Positions 24,101 to 30,776 of a stretch of 64,000 bases of DNA are shown here, in pieces. Location: positions 1 through 64,000 of the forward strand of contig CALYLW010000128.1 of the NCBI GenBank assembly GCA_944989445.1. Direction: 5' to 3'. The position numbers were made by a program, and so were the translations under genes. The notes under the pieces are model-generated. The model worked only from the letters and a program-made list of their open reading frames with translations. It ran no database searches and was not told the DNA's origin. How positions within the stretch are numbered: position 1 is the stretch's first letter; every line of letters begins with the position of its first letter. The DNA comes from Ampullaceana balthica (taxonomy: Eukaryota > Mollusca > Gastropoda > Lymnaeidae).

Positions 24101-25464
24101 AAAAAATAAACTGAAAAGAAAGATCGAGAGGGAAGAAAGCAAAAAGATAAAGGATGCACAAAAAGAGGCTACAAAAAGGAAAAGAGAGCAAGAAAGGGAA
24201 GAAAAAAGACGCAAGAGAGAAGAAGAGCAGATCTAAAAAAAGAAAATAGTGGAGTCCAAGAAAGTAAAGAAGTATCCAGTAATAGATCTATCTGATAGCA
24301 GCAGTGAGGACTCACAGTTGGTTCAAACAATGGAGCTTGACATGGCTGCAGATGACGATACTTTAGATAAAGAAGAGAATCTCTTGTTGGAAGGAATGTG
24401 TCATGGGTGCAAAAAAGGGGGAGGGGCAGAGGTTTGGGTCCAATGTGATGTGTGTGATGGCTGGTGGCATGCACAGTGCACGAAAAATTGTGCATCTTTG
24501 AAGCAAGGCACTTTTGTGTGCACTGTTTGCTGCCCTGACTAGACTATAGATTATAGATCTACCTATAGTATTATTTTGTATATATAGATCTAAGTTATTC
24601 GGGCTCTAATTTCTTTAATAAACGTTTATTACATTATTATTGACATCTCAAGTGTTATTTATTGACTCTATTAACTAAAAATTGATTCTTTGATGATTTT
24701 TGTTTTGTGTCTGCTTTGAGGTAAAAGTGTCTGCTTTGAAGTAAATTAAGCAAAAAAGTGTTCGGCAGGCGGTAGCTAACTGGGTCAGCTAAAATTGGAC
24801 TTTACACTCTAGCCCCGCATTGTAATACAAGAATGCTGTGTCATTATAGTAGCCTTGTTGTCATACTACTTGTAGGTACTTTCGTTTTTACCTTGTGTCG
24901 AACGGTTTAGTAACTAGGGCATGAAAGCCAAAAATGGTGCTATTTTTAGCGTATGGCGTTCGCGAGGTGGTAAATTACTCTAACTGATCACTGATGTTAA
25001 GTTAGATTAAGATTTTTTAATGATTTTTTTATACTAGATGCAAGTTAAAATAATTTTTTCTAAAACTGACATTTCATTTATCCAATTTATGAAATAACTT
25101 TTTAAAAATAGATTCTTCTCATAATAACTTCATTTGCATTTTTAAAGTACCTATAACCGAAAATTGAAAAATGCATTGAAAGAAATCATGCTCAATACTT
25201 GATCATGAAAACTTTTCAACCTGAAAAATAACAAATTTAATAAATTGTCAACTATAGCAAACCCTGAGAGTCTTGAGTTGTCATGTTAGAATCATAAAGT
25301 GAACGCCTTCTCCTGATGCCAGTCTTTTTTACTCTTGATTGTGAGCGTTCAAATGTATCAGGTGTCATTGAAACATCTTTAAAGCCAGATTTTTTGGATT
25401 TAGTCGTTTCTGCAACAGTTGATTTTGGCCTTTTCAGGGGTGAGGTTTGTTTGTTCTTCATCAT
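4604..25464 (-). CDS. PUM3: Pumilio homolog 3 (Puf-A) gene, 17 exons placed, one missing
   Basis: The product is a nucleolar PUF-repeat RNA-binding protein; PUM3/Puf6 proteins act in large-subunit ribosome biogenesis. Exons on minus: 25263-25464, 16058-16235, 14790-14979, 14548-14662, 14195-14306, 13979-14054, 13529-13622, 13181-13247, 12941-13010, 12724-12828, 12411-12514, 12203-12278, 10321-10554, 9673-9815, 9232-9377, 8228-8386 and 4604-4757. Every junction placed has GT-AG ends and compatible phase. Family marks include HDSARVIQC, VRKLIRH, SLVHKVFHDFF, HTKDGTRVAMRC, KILLYLLAPRE, LQKGD and MIEHPACH. The N-terminus is an acidic/Lys-rich nucleolar-type tail. An in-frame TAA directly before the ATG fixes the start. 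The placed exons encode about 740 residues, somewhat longer than vertebrate PUM3 (about 650), mostly through the N-terminus. The exon expected before the last one was not found. Intron 1 (9 kb) hosts a pogo transposon. Confidence 0.93.
4899..5375 (+). pseudogene. Decayed hAT element fragment (ZBED5/GTF2I-repeat-like transposase)
   Basis: A terminus-like CAGTGGTTCCCAAACTTTTT at 4899 is typical of hAT ends. Downstream, the plus strand encodes KMADKYKAQFDAFAMEF, then after a one-base shift ERRFQEFKNLEPHF, an internal stop, and LNLKADYDLKEKF with FPHFKKL at about 5360. This order (EF..RF..F, P, LK.KF, FP.L) is that of hAT transposases of the ZBED5/SCAND3/GTF2IRD2 group. There is at least one frameshift and one stop. 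No right terminus was identified. It lies in the last PUM3 intron. Confidence 0.65.
5376..5786. other. Intronic sequence, no feature supported
   Basis: AT-rich part of the last PUM3 intron, with an A-rich low-complexity patch on the minus strand at 5660-5745. It was searched for the missing exon without a convincing hit. Confidence 0.4.
5787..6990. repeat. G/T low-complexity tract, over 1 kb
   Basis: Almost only G with interspersed T and rare A; many runs of six or more G. Glycine/tryptophan/valine-rich frames across it are compositional artefacts. Such a tract is strongly G-quadruplex-prone and hard to sequence. It sits inside the PUM3 intron in which an expected exon is missing. Confidence 0.95.
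7050..7260. mobile_element. CTCGA-rich remnant, possibly pogo/Tigger-type MITE end
   Basis: Repeated ACCTCGA words (ACCTCGAGCTCG, CTACCTCGACG, CTACCTCGAGC, TTACCTCGATC) spaced irregularly resemble the terminal sequence of pogo/Tigger-like non-autonomous elements. Related ends are seen near 30520 and 36880. There is no clear partner terminus, so the class is tentative. Confidence 0.35.
7261..8227. mobile_element. Intron with hAT-terminus remnant at 7785-7823
   Basis: The sequence ATTCCGATTAATCGTCCCATCACTA-type end at about 7795-7822 is the same right terminus as the complete hAT element at 20109-22084, so this is a solo end of that family. The rest (including an AT microsatellite near 7566-7605) shows nothing recognisable. 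Confidence 0.5.
8228..8386 (-). CDS. PUM3: PUM3 exon 16
   Basis: Encodes DVVPAMRAIAELVAQPCS then INMIEHPACHIALKKIIAND, matching human HIAEHPAGHLVLKWLIEQD. It ends in phase 1 at a GTAAGA donor, so the next exon must supply two bases. Confidence 0.94.
8870..9055 (+). repeat. Dispersed repeat with hammerhead-like core, copy 1
   Basis: About 180 bp is homologous to 59155-59375. Both contain CTGA(T/C)GAAGGC, a 4-nt A/T loop, then GCCGAAA (8960-8981 here). These resemble the CUGANGA and GAAA boxes of a hammerhead ribozyme with a GGC/GCC stem, as known from Penelope-like retroelements. An extra A before the stem and unclear outer stems make this tentative. It lies in a PUM3 intron. Confidence 0.4.
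9232..9377 (-). CDS. PUM3: PUM3 exon 15 (start of CPL-type C-terminal domain)
   Basis: Encodes KKDKAIRAKELRDYISPHLL, followed by an alpha-helical segment ending ITHASG. It aligns with human KKDTEVRRRELLESISPALL, where the CPL (NUC119) domain starts. Confidence 0.95.
9673..9815 (-). CDS. PUM3: PUM3 exon 14
   Basis: Encodes HARKILLYLLAPRELNHFHP then SILQKGDSNPT, matching human GRKVLLYLLSPRD and EVLQKGDGN. Phase 2 out. Confidence 0.96.
10321..10554 (-). CDS. PUM3: PUM3 exon 13
   Basis: The longest exon (78 codons). It encodes LVHTKDGTRVAMRCVWSGS, KDRKVIIKSLKTHVVK and FGHLLLLAIFDTVDDT, two full PUF repeats diagnostic for PUM3/Puf6. Donor GAT|GTAAGC. Confidence 0.97.
10732..10960. mobile_element. 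MITE fragments (pogo/Tigger-like end and CCGTCCATAAATG end)
   Basis: TACAGTCAAACTTCGGTATACG at 10734 resembles Tigger-type termini, with internal iterations of GGTATACGTC/GGAATACGACC. At about 10861 begins GGCCGTCCATAAATGGC, a degraded end of the TIR family also seen at 28183, 37886 and 47866, followed by poly-C-flanked TTGTCACAAA. Both lie inside PUM3 intron 12. Confidence 0.5.
10961..12202. other. PUM3 intron 12, no gene
   Basis: A box A-like GTAGCCGAGTGGTGGCTAAG occurs near 11008 without a matching box B, so a SINE head is possible. A short direct repeat GTGAACTCCAGTCA occurs at about 11388 and 11410. A segment near 11665-11770 resembles 7635-7710 (shared CCAGACT, GGAATTCCCGACTTTTT-type words), suggesting an old dispersed repeat. 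No coding sequence. Confidence 0.4.
12203..12278 (-). CDS. PUM3: PUM3 exon 12
   Basis: Encodes EILSYSLVHKVFHDFFAYAD, near-identical to the human SLVHKVFLDFFTYA motif. Donor AAG|GTAATA. Confidence 0.95.
12411..12514 (-). CDS. PUM3: PUM3 exon 11
   Basis: Encodes ERVHQSLDQIMEEQPEKKE then MREALMPLIDK. This linker repeat corresponds to human VLEVQPEKLELIMDEMKQIL. Phase 2 out. Confidence 0.92.
12724..12828 (-). CDS. PUM3: PUM3 exon 10
   Basis: Encodes EASDIIEYAFNEYATAPQR then LEEFYGPTFSMFK, the next PUF repeat. 105 nt, phase 0 to 0. Confidence 0.95.
12941..13010 (-). CDS. PUM3: PUM3 exon 9
   Basis: Encodes TKELRAQLFTSFHGQVRKLI then RHK, matching human SFKGHVRKMLRHAE. Donor AAG|GTTGGT, phase 0. 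Confidence 0.94.
13181..13247 (-). CDS. PUM3: PUM3 exon 8
   Basis: Encodes DDICELCKLKYAKYVVRKL ending IHYG, matching the human ELSKAKYSRNIVKKFLMYG repeat. Donor GG|GTAAGT. Confidence 0.94.
13529..13622 (-). CDS. PUM3: PUM3 exon 7
   Basis: Encodes HDSARVIQCLIQYGTEEQR, the signature PUF repeat of this family (human HDSTRVIQCYIQYGNEEQR). Donor A|GTATGG. Confidence 0.95.
13979..14054 (-). CDS. PUM3: PUM3 exon 6
   Basis: Encodes LDLPAAKRKKICDDL then MVVGKVKN, the first PUF helix pair. A GTGAGT donor after the AAT codon gives phase 0. An earlier GTAAAG is a decoy that would break the frame. Confidence 0.92.
14195..14306 (-). CDS. PUM3: PUM3 exon 5
   Basis: Encodes the conserved entry to the PUF domain: RKELKQQRKMVKNNYDLI followed by KKSWEELR, matching the human NYDIVVRAKQMWEILR stretch. 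Phase 1 in, phase 2 out. Confidence 0.92.
14548..14662 (-). CDS. PUM3: PUM3 exon 4
   Basis: Encodes a Lys-rich linker beginning IPFKQAAKKLKSLK and ending in PDETT. Acceptor CTAAAG, donor G|GTAGGT, phase 0 in and phase 1 out. Confidence 0.8.
14790..14979 (-). CDS. PUM3: PUM3 exon 3
   Basis: Encodes an acidic patch (EVDEDHDMEDENE) followed by Ser/Lys-rich residues, typical of nucleolar proteins. Donor AAA|GTAATC, phase 0 out. Confidence 0.8.
15063..15373 (-). mobile_element. Candidate solo LTR with adjoining primer-binding-like site
   Basis: On the minus strand, 15373-15084 starts TGTGAGAG and ends ATTACA (TG...CA), contains TATAAATG near its middle and ATTAAAG later, and is followed directly by TGGTGTCAGAAGTAAAGGAC, which resembles retrotransposon primer-binding sites of the TGGTGTCAGAAG type. 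No coding region follows. An inverted copy ATGGTGTCAG/CTGACACCAT closes the segment at 15034-15083. LTR identity is inferred. Confidence 0.4.
15380..16057. other. PUM3 intron 2 remainder, no feature
   Basis: AT-rich intronic DNA between exons 2 and 3 beyond the LTR candidate. No coding or repeat signal recognised. Confidence 0.4.
16058..16235 (-). CDS. PUM3: PUM3 exon 2
   Basis: Acceptor TGTCTTCAG and donor AAAG|GTATCA. Encodes an acidic then Lys-rich segment ending YARGEPDGAE. Phase 1 in, phase 2 out, matching exons 1 and 3. Confidence 0.75.
16236..18020. other. PUM3 intron 1 (first part)
   Basis: AT-rich. Contains a short AT microsatellite at 16727-16746 and a patch of ATCCGGATCCGG-type words at 17940-18020 that resembles the CCGG-rich segment at 28340-28400, probably hAT-derived. 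No coding sequence. Confidence 0.4.
18028..18100. repeat. (AT)n microsatellite
   Basis: About 36 uninterrupted AT units. Tyr/Ile-repeat frames through it are artefacts. Confidence 0.97.
18185..18640. repeat. Dispersed repeat family R1, copy 1
   Basis: Shares long blocks with 54590-55145 and, in part, 29245-29445: AAAAACAAAGTTTTTGACTA, CCCTTATATATGAGACATAA, ACAAACATTTACAGACTGAA, ATTTTGATACAATGCATTGT, GTGACACGAGTCTATGTGC and AGTTAATATAAGGGATTT. It has no recognisable protein. Probably a transposon-derived dispersed repeat; family unknown. Confidence 0.75.
20109..22084. mobile_element. Non-autonomous hAT element nested in the pogo leader
   Basis: Termini TAGTGATGGGACGAT at left and ATCGTCCCATCACTA at right are perfect inverted repeats, flanked by a perfect 8-bp direct repeat ATGAAAAT (20101-20108 and 22085-22092), diagnostic of hAT insertion. 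The subterminal zones are rich in CCGATACGATTCCGATT words. The 1976-bp interior shows no transposase. It sits 51 bp before the pogo start codon. Confidence 0.93.
22136..22813 (+). pseudogene. pogo transposase, N-terminal part: HTH and first catalytic Asp
   Basis: Starts ATG at 22136. It encodes an HTH_psq domain (about residues 8-50, containing SIRKASNEFGIPLATLH), a CENP-B/Tc5-type DNA-binding domain (about 55-125) and the start of the DDE_1 domain with YNADETGF (first Asp, residue 172, codon 22649-22651). At about 22808-22813 the frame shifts by one base (consistent with a one-base loss), and the open frame ends at 22840 with a non-homologous tail. Database entries for this family are sometimes labelled as MFS transporter clz9-like; this is a DDE transposase. 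Confidence 0.92.
22814..23811 (+). pseudogene. pogo transposase, DDE core and C-terminal extension
   Basis: Continues the DDE_1 domain in another frame. It has LLVDGHSSH (second Asp, codon 22972-22974) and LIQPLDQAFFGAIK (third Asp, codon 23083-23085), with 36 residues between them (DD36D). The usual LPPH before the third Asp reads LLLH. A C-terminal region of irregular Thr/Glu/Ile-rich iterations (TQAIIQ, TETQ(R/P)IES) follows, about residues 400-500. The frame ends at a TGA at 23809-23811 after a second apparent frameshift in an A/T-rich run. Confidence 0.9.
23814..24542 (+). pseudogene. pogo transposase tail: Lys/Glu coiled coil and PHD finger
   Basis: Reads in a single frame with one stop (TAA at 24234-24236). 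The first part is a short acidic/helical segment, then a long Lys/Glu/Arg-rich coiled coil (about 24050-24230). The second part ends in a PHD-type finger: CHGC, then CDVC, WWHAQC and CTVC, giving Cys4-His-Cys3 with the typical Trp before His, and stops at 24540-24542. The frame and lack of a good start of its own suggest it is the tail of the transposase, not a separate gene. A chromatin-reading role in targeting is an inference. Confidence 0.8.
24543..25262. other. pogo right end and PUM3 intron 1 remainder
   Basis: 24543-24980 is non-coding transposon sequence with an AATAAA-like signal (AATAAACG near 24618) and the inverted CGAACAC word at 24758. 24983-25262 is ordinary intron leading up to exon 1 of PUM3. 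Confidence 0.6.
25263..25464 (-). CDS. PUM3: PUM3 exon 1 (start codon)
   Basis: Begins ATG-ATG with an immediate upstream in-frame TAA. It encodes a Lys/Arg/Ser-rich N-terminus (start MMKNKQTSPLKRPK). It ends in phase 1 at a GTTTGC donor. The assignment to PUM3 rests on the phase match with the next exon and the basic composition; the N-terminus is poorly conserved in this family. Confidence 0.65.
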
Positions 25465-27480
25465 TTAAACTTTTAAACTCTGCACTCTGTAAATGAGATT
25501 TAACTTTTGATTTACAAATAGGAAAACATGCAGATACATGAAATATCGAATGAGAATATTTTATAAGAACATTTATTACTTCTACTATAGGAGGCTCTTA
25601 CTAGTCTAACTCTACCTCTAGAAGTAAGAAACATCTAAGTAGAAGTAGACTGGAATGTGTTAAGTTAAAGTAGGTTAATAAGTATTAGAAATTGCAATAC
25701 ATTGTAGTAATGTATCTTAATTAATTGAAACTAACGGACTTTGGACATGGACTGAATGGGTTGAATGATGAAACCAGGAAAAACGGCTGTAACACCTAGC
25801 TCTATCAACATTAAAACTCTGGTAATTGCGGCATTGGACGTCCGGAAGTATTTTGCATTTTATTTATTATTTTTTAGTCTCTATCCTGTTACTATGTTGA
25901 CAGTTCTCAATTATTTTAAAATATTCTCTTGGCTACGTAATTACTTTAAACATTTAATTTTATGAAGATGTGCATATAGGTCCTAAAATTAGATAAATAT
26001 TAAATATTTACGATATAACACTTCCCAAGTCCCAAGCATTCAAAAGCAACACATTCCTTGGAGTTTATATAACAAACTCAATTATGTTGCTGAGGGGTAC
26101 ATTTTAAAATAATTGAGAACTTAACAGGAAGTAGACTACAAAGGCAAGCGTCATCTGCACGGTTTTGGCCGTGAGAATAACGTCCAACGTTATCCTCAGG
26201 ATAAACCGGGCGGATTATGCCTAGCATTATTCTCACTGCCGCACGGTTTTTACTGCCAGAATGATGCCGAACGATATCTAAATTCTTGTTACTGCTGATT
26301 ATTTATGTAGCATTGCTTATTGATATTGACATCTATTGGTCTGGAGTGTATAAAAATAATTTACTGTATATACTCGTTCTATAGCCCATTCGTTCATAAG
26401 CCGACCCCCCTTCTTTTGGAAGAGAATAGTATTAAAAGTGAGTAACTCGCTTGTAAGTTGACCCCCAAAAAATAATAGGACAGCGTAAACAAAATGGTAC
26501 ACATTTTATTTTTAAACTACAAGCTAAATCGGTCATTGTGATTGTTTACTTTGTACTACCAGACTACCTATCTTTGTGCTCTTTGTTAGGCAAGAGTTAC
26601 CGGTATTTTTGCCAAGGGCTAATCCTTCAATAATCAATTTATGCTGTATAGTTTAGTATATGCAATATTTCTCAAGGGCCACAAAAATGAATTAGCTAAG
26701 GGCGTGGAAAACCCAGTTACGCTTCTGTTTATTGTAGTTGGACGAAAATCTGTACTAATTCACAGTAGGCTAATTATTATTCTTCCCAAAACTAGCATCT
26801 TACCTGTGCTTAACATAAAGCATTAAATTTAATGTAAAGCATGCCAAGTGTAAGACTGTATAATGTATAGTAGTATAGCACAAAATTGAGAGTCTGTAAC
26901 AGTGACTAACAGAATAGATAATACAGGCGTGGGGGAAAATAATAAAAAGTTACTTGGAAACATGAGCCTGCTTGCTTTAGTGTTTGCAAGCATCCTCATT
27001 GTGTTTTTTTTTAAATTTTAAAAATAAATTAAAAAAACCGCTGACCTTACATGGATTCGATCAAGGTACCAATATCACACCTATGCTCAGACCAACCATT
27101 CATCTGGAGACGGAGAAGCTTATACTTTTAGTTGAATTTTTAAAATTATAACTAATTATCGTTAAATGATTAAATGGACACCAATCAAGTTTTTTTTGAC
27201 AGTGCTACCTTAAAAATTCGGTAATCATGAAATTTGAATATGGAAATTGATAATTATCTTAGATCTAATGTTTAGTGTTAGCTTAGAAATTACACATTTT
27301 AGCCTAAACGAGTGATATCGGCTCATTATTTTGTCTACACCAGGCGCATTTTTTAAAAAATGTGACCAGCCGCTAGAATACGCATGCGCCGACGAGCAGT
27401 GTGGATACCGTGCGGATAATCAATAATCACTACAGTGTCTACAGTCCTTCAGGCAAAAAAAATAATATTAAAATGCAGAA
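25465..27480. other. Intergenic region upstream of PUM3
   Basis: Holds the presumed PUM3 promoter (no clear TATA box or initiator picked out). A 10-bp inverted repeat GTGAGAATAA/TTATTCTCAC occurs at 26172 and 26228. A motif CATAAGCCGACCCCCC near 26395 resembles transposon ends. The CAAGGGC..CAAAAA..TTAGC module at about 26670 also occurs at 37730-37790. No gene. Confidence 0.4.
27045..27128 (-). mobile_element. tRNA-like (SINE-type) fragment
   Basis: On the minus strand a box A-like TGGTTGGTCTGAG is followed about 35 nt later by GATCGAATCC, a good box B match. Stems are imperfect, so a tRNA-derived SINE head is more likely than a functional tRNA. Confidence 0.35.
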
Positions 27481-27499
27481 TACTTCCGGAGGTTGAATG

Positions 27500-27700
27500 T
27501 CATATTTACCGAAACTCTAATAAAAATGCAAGACTAGAGTTATAAACTTATATTAAAAATTTAAACTGTTAATATTAAGTCTGTTATTAGTAATATTTTC
27601 ATTAAAAAAAACATGCATTGAAAAGCAGTAAGATGCAATAATCTTCTGTGTAGCTGGAGCGTCTGTAACTGATAAGAACATAATATAACTGTTACATTTA
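27500..27700 (+). mobile_element. LINE 3'-tail fragment
   Basis: Contains CTCTAATAAAAATGCA, AATAATCTT.TGT and GCGTCTGTAACTGATAAG, matching the 3' UTR of the LINE copies at 30240-30350 and 56650-56770. Only the tail is present. Confidence 0.5.
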
Positions 27701-28182
27701 CATTTAGTACTAATCTTCTCTTACGCATTTAAATTATTTAAACTCAACTAATACAGTTTACACAGTACAATGAACAGTCTGAACACTCACACACTGAGTT
27801 ACTGCACTTATGATTATCACAGTGACAGAGTGAATAGTGAACACATACAAAACCGTGACAAATTGACAAAACGGTTACAGACCCTCACACCCCAGCTGTC
27901 TCTGAACAGCAATTTTGAATAAACTTTTAATAGATTATAAAATTTTACCCGTTTATAACAATTGTAAAATTACAAAACTTATATATTGAACTACACTTCA
28001 AATCCAGTTCACATTATTTCACATGTGTTATTTTGTATAACATTTGACGGAAGTAGAGTAGCCTTTCCTTTTTAAAATGTTTGCTTTAAAAATTAGGAAT
28101 TTTTTTTTCTTTAAGGAAAAATAAATCTACGGAACTAATCATTACTGAGCAAATAATATAAAATTTAACCATTAAGTATGGG

Positions 28183-28620
28183 GCCGTCCATAAGTACGTC
28201 ACGCTCCAAGGGAGGGGGTGAGGGGGTGTAAGAAAGTGTGACAGTTTGTGACAGGGCCATGTGTGATGTCACACATTTATTCATATATTTTTTAATGATT
28301 TATTTTTATAGTTGGGATCTGGCCATTTTGACAAAACTGACTCCGGCTGCGGCCTCATTTCACTTCATAAATCCGGAAAAATCCGGCTCCGGCCGGATTT
28401 CAATATTTTGATTCCAGTACATCCCTTCATTTAAGTGGACATTTTATATTTCATTACAGTTTAATAGTGAAGTGTATTTTAAGTATTATATTAAATATTT
28501 TAATTAGGAGTGAATTAAAAAATAATTTTTGAAAGTGTGACGTACTTTAGGGGTGGGGGGTGGGGGTCCCGATATTTGTGACAGGGGGGAGGGGCAGGGG
28601 TCAAAAATGGTCAATAAATA
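28183..28620. mobile_element. CGTCCATAA-family element (degraded copy)
   Basis: The left end GGCCGTCCATAAGTACGTCACG matches the terminus of the family seen complete at 37886-39769. G-rich subterminal blocks with TGTGACAG words occur at both ends (28205-28260 and 28545-28600). The right terminus is lost. A CCGG-rich hAT-like segment is embedded at 28315-28425, ending with TTCCAGTACATCCCT. Confidence 0.6.
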
Positions 28621-29005
28621 GAGGTAAAAAAGATTTTTAAAAACCACATTTTTAAAAGTGGACTAAAAAAAGAAGAAAATAAATTTTAACTTAAAAGTTC
28701 AAGTAATTTCATTTAATATGACTAAAAACGTCAGGCTGGTACTTCAAAATCTCATTCTAATTTAGAAATACAGCACAAAGATATGTGTTTGATACAAAAA
28801 TTAAAGATTTATAATTTAGAAGGCAAAAGAGAGATTATATATAAGTGAGAGAATGAATGAACTGCATATGTTAAACCTCATAAGCGCCCGCCCCACATTT
28901 TTAGTCATATTAAATGAAAGTACTTGAACTTATAAGTTTTAATTCATTTTCTTCTTTTTAGTCCACTGGTTTTTAAAAATCTTTGTTTACCTCTATTTTT
29001 TTACA
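28616..29005. repeat. Imperfect inverted repeat, arms of about 115 bp
   Basis: The left arm 28616-28735 (TAGAGGTAAAAAAGATTTTT through TTAATATGACTAAAAA) is matched in reverse by the right arm 28895-29005 (TTTTTAGTCATATTAA through AAATCTTTGTTTACCTCTA), with a spacer of about 160 bp. The transcript would form a long hairpin. Probably a foldback transposon remnant. Confidence 0.75.
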
Positions 29006-29244
29006 CTTTTATTCTAAGTGTAAAATCATAGAGTAAATCGAAATTTTTCTGGAGCCTTCTCTAGTTTTCTCTTCTTCTGCGTAGCTGTTTCCTTGCCCAG
29101 TGTAATGTTGTTTATATCCTTTAAATAAAATTACGGTAATTGTTTCACTTTAAAATCAATTTTCACTATATATATTTTGCTTATTCACTCTTATCAATTG
29201 AAAACACTACAATAATTCATATTAAGACTGCTTTCTCATTCAAT

Positions 29245-29445
29245 TTTCTTCACTGACTGAACTCCCCTTGCAGTAAAAACACGAGGATGGGTTGAACTCC
29301 GCTGGCACGTGGATGTAAACAATGGCAGACAGATAATACAGATGCTTTATATTATATATAGATACACTAAAATGCATTAATTTAATTACGGTACATTCTA
29401 TCGTCCTGACATTTTGATACAATGCATTGTCATACAAGATTTATC
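29245..29445. repeat. Dispersed repeat family R1, partial copy
   Basis: Shares GACTGAACTCCCCTTGC, ATTAATTTAATTACGGTACATTC and ATTTTGATACAATGCATTGTC with the copies at 18185 and 54590. Confidence 0.65.
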
Positions 29446-29572
29446 TGCCGTAAAATTTTGAGATCTCGATGACCACCAGAAGTGGTTTAATTTTACGTTG
29501 GCAAATTTGACAAATTGTGAAATGCACTAAGATACGCGGTTCAATAGAACACGTGTACAGAAATGTCACCAC

Positions 29573-30350
29573 AGAATAATAACCCAGAAAAGTGTCAACT
29601 GTTAAGAGTAACAAAGAAAAAGAAACAAATAAATTCAAAATATTTCATTCATGGAAAATAACTGACCCAAACTAAAGATGAAAAATACTTAGGAGTATTA
29701 ATAAATGAGAAACTATCATGGAATCCCTATGTCAATGAAGTTATTAAAAAATCAAACAAAACCTTAGGCTTTACAAAAAGAAACTTTAAAAAATATAATA
29801 GAGATATAAAACTAAAATGCTACCTCACTTTGGTGAGACCTGTACTAGAATATGCATCTTCTGTATGGGACCCATCCACCAAAGAAAACATTGATAAACT
29901 AGAACAAATTCAAAAAAGTGCTGCCAGATTCATTACTGGAGAATATTCAAAACTGACAAGAATAACACCATTAGTTAAATCATTAAACCTTGAAACATTA
30001 GAGGATAGAAGAACCAAGAGCAAAGTAGTAAGCATACATAAAGCAATTAATTCTAATTTAGAAATACAACACAAAGATAACTTAATACAACCCTCAGATA
30101 GACATAAGGATAAAAACACCTTTCTTATTCCGTATGCAAGAACAAACACATACAAATTTTCGTTCTTCCCGACCGGAATTCGGGCGTGGAATGGCTTTCT
30201 AGAAGAAACCAGGAAAACCAACACTTTATCAACATTTAAATCTCTAATAAAAATGCAGGACTAAACACAAACCATAGATAAGCACAGGACTTAATAATTG
30301 TCTGTATAGAAGGAGCGTCTGTAAACAGATAAGATAAGATAAGATTCAAG
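29573..30350 (+). pseudogene. 5'-truncated non-LTR retrotransposon (reverse transcriptase C-terminal end)
   Basis: The plus frame from about 29573 reads NPEKCQLLRVTKKK, a stop, then KYLGVLINEKLSWN and YLTLVRPVLEYASSVWDP, LEQIQKSAARFITGEYS and SFFPTGIRAWNGF, the standard C-terminal end of jockey/CR1-like LINE polyproteins. The frame 29830-30264 ends in TAA. The 3' tail is a run of GATAA units (about 30322-30345). One stop in the upstream part. A second copy lies at 56335-56770. Confidence 0.88.
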
Positions 30351-30776
30351 ATAAACTCCTTGGAAAATTCGACTAACGGAGGTTGGAAGCCAAAAATCTT
30401 CGAGTTAAAAAGTTCCAACTTATGGAATTTGGCCGGGACGTAACAATTAATTCGATATAGGGAGGTTTTCGACTTAGGTAAGTTCGACTTAGCGAGGTCC
30501 GACTGTATATAATGCAGAAGTCAGATGTGCAGAACTAGAGAAGAGAGCGTCCAGATGTATGTGTTAAGTAGTTGCTAATTCATGGGCGTAGGGAGGGGGG
30601 ACAAGGGGGGCATTTGCCCCCCCCCCTACATTTGAGAAAAAAATGTCATAAAGTTGTTATAATAAAACTGAACTAAATTTCCTGAAAGTTTATTACATGG
30701 AAGACAGTTTACATTTATCAAACATAAAAAAGAATTATATCTGCAAGTATAACTGATGACATTACTGATTGTTCTA
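30351..30776. mobile_element. Transposon end fragments
   Basis: GACTTAGCGAGGTCCGACTGTATA near 30498-30515 is a Tigger-type terminus in reverse; iterated TTCGACTTA-type words precede it. At 30582-30632 a G-run/C-run palindrome (ATGGGCGTAGGGAGGGGGG, then GCATTTGCCCCCCC) resembles a hAT-type GGCGTAG end. Elements are not delimited. Confidence 0.4.

Larger units (their letters stand above)
19542..24980 (+). mobile_element. Complete pogo-type DNA transposon in PUM3 intron 1
   Basis: Inverted termini match: left GAGTAAGTTACCGCCTCGCG and right (reverse) GAGTAATTTACCACCTCGCG, both continuing into AACGC, each flanked by TA (19540-19541 and 24981-24982), the Tc1/mariner-pogo target duplication. Subterminal CGAACAC words occur at 19577, 19633, 19965, 20018 and inverted at 24758, as expected of transposase-binding repeats. 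The transposase lies at 22136-24542 on plus, opposite to PUM3. After removing the nested hAT (1976 bp plus 8-bp duplication) the element is about 3.45 kb. The coding region carries two frameshifts and one stop, so it is a recent but dead copy. Confidence 0.9.

Noticed and set aside
24249..24542. Stand-alone small PHD-finger gene
   Set aside because: It is in frame with the preceding coil apart from one stop, has no good start of its own, and lies within the transposon termini; better explained as the transposase tail.
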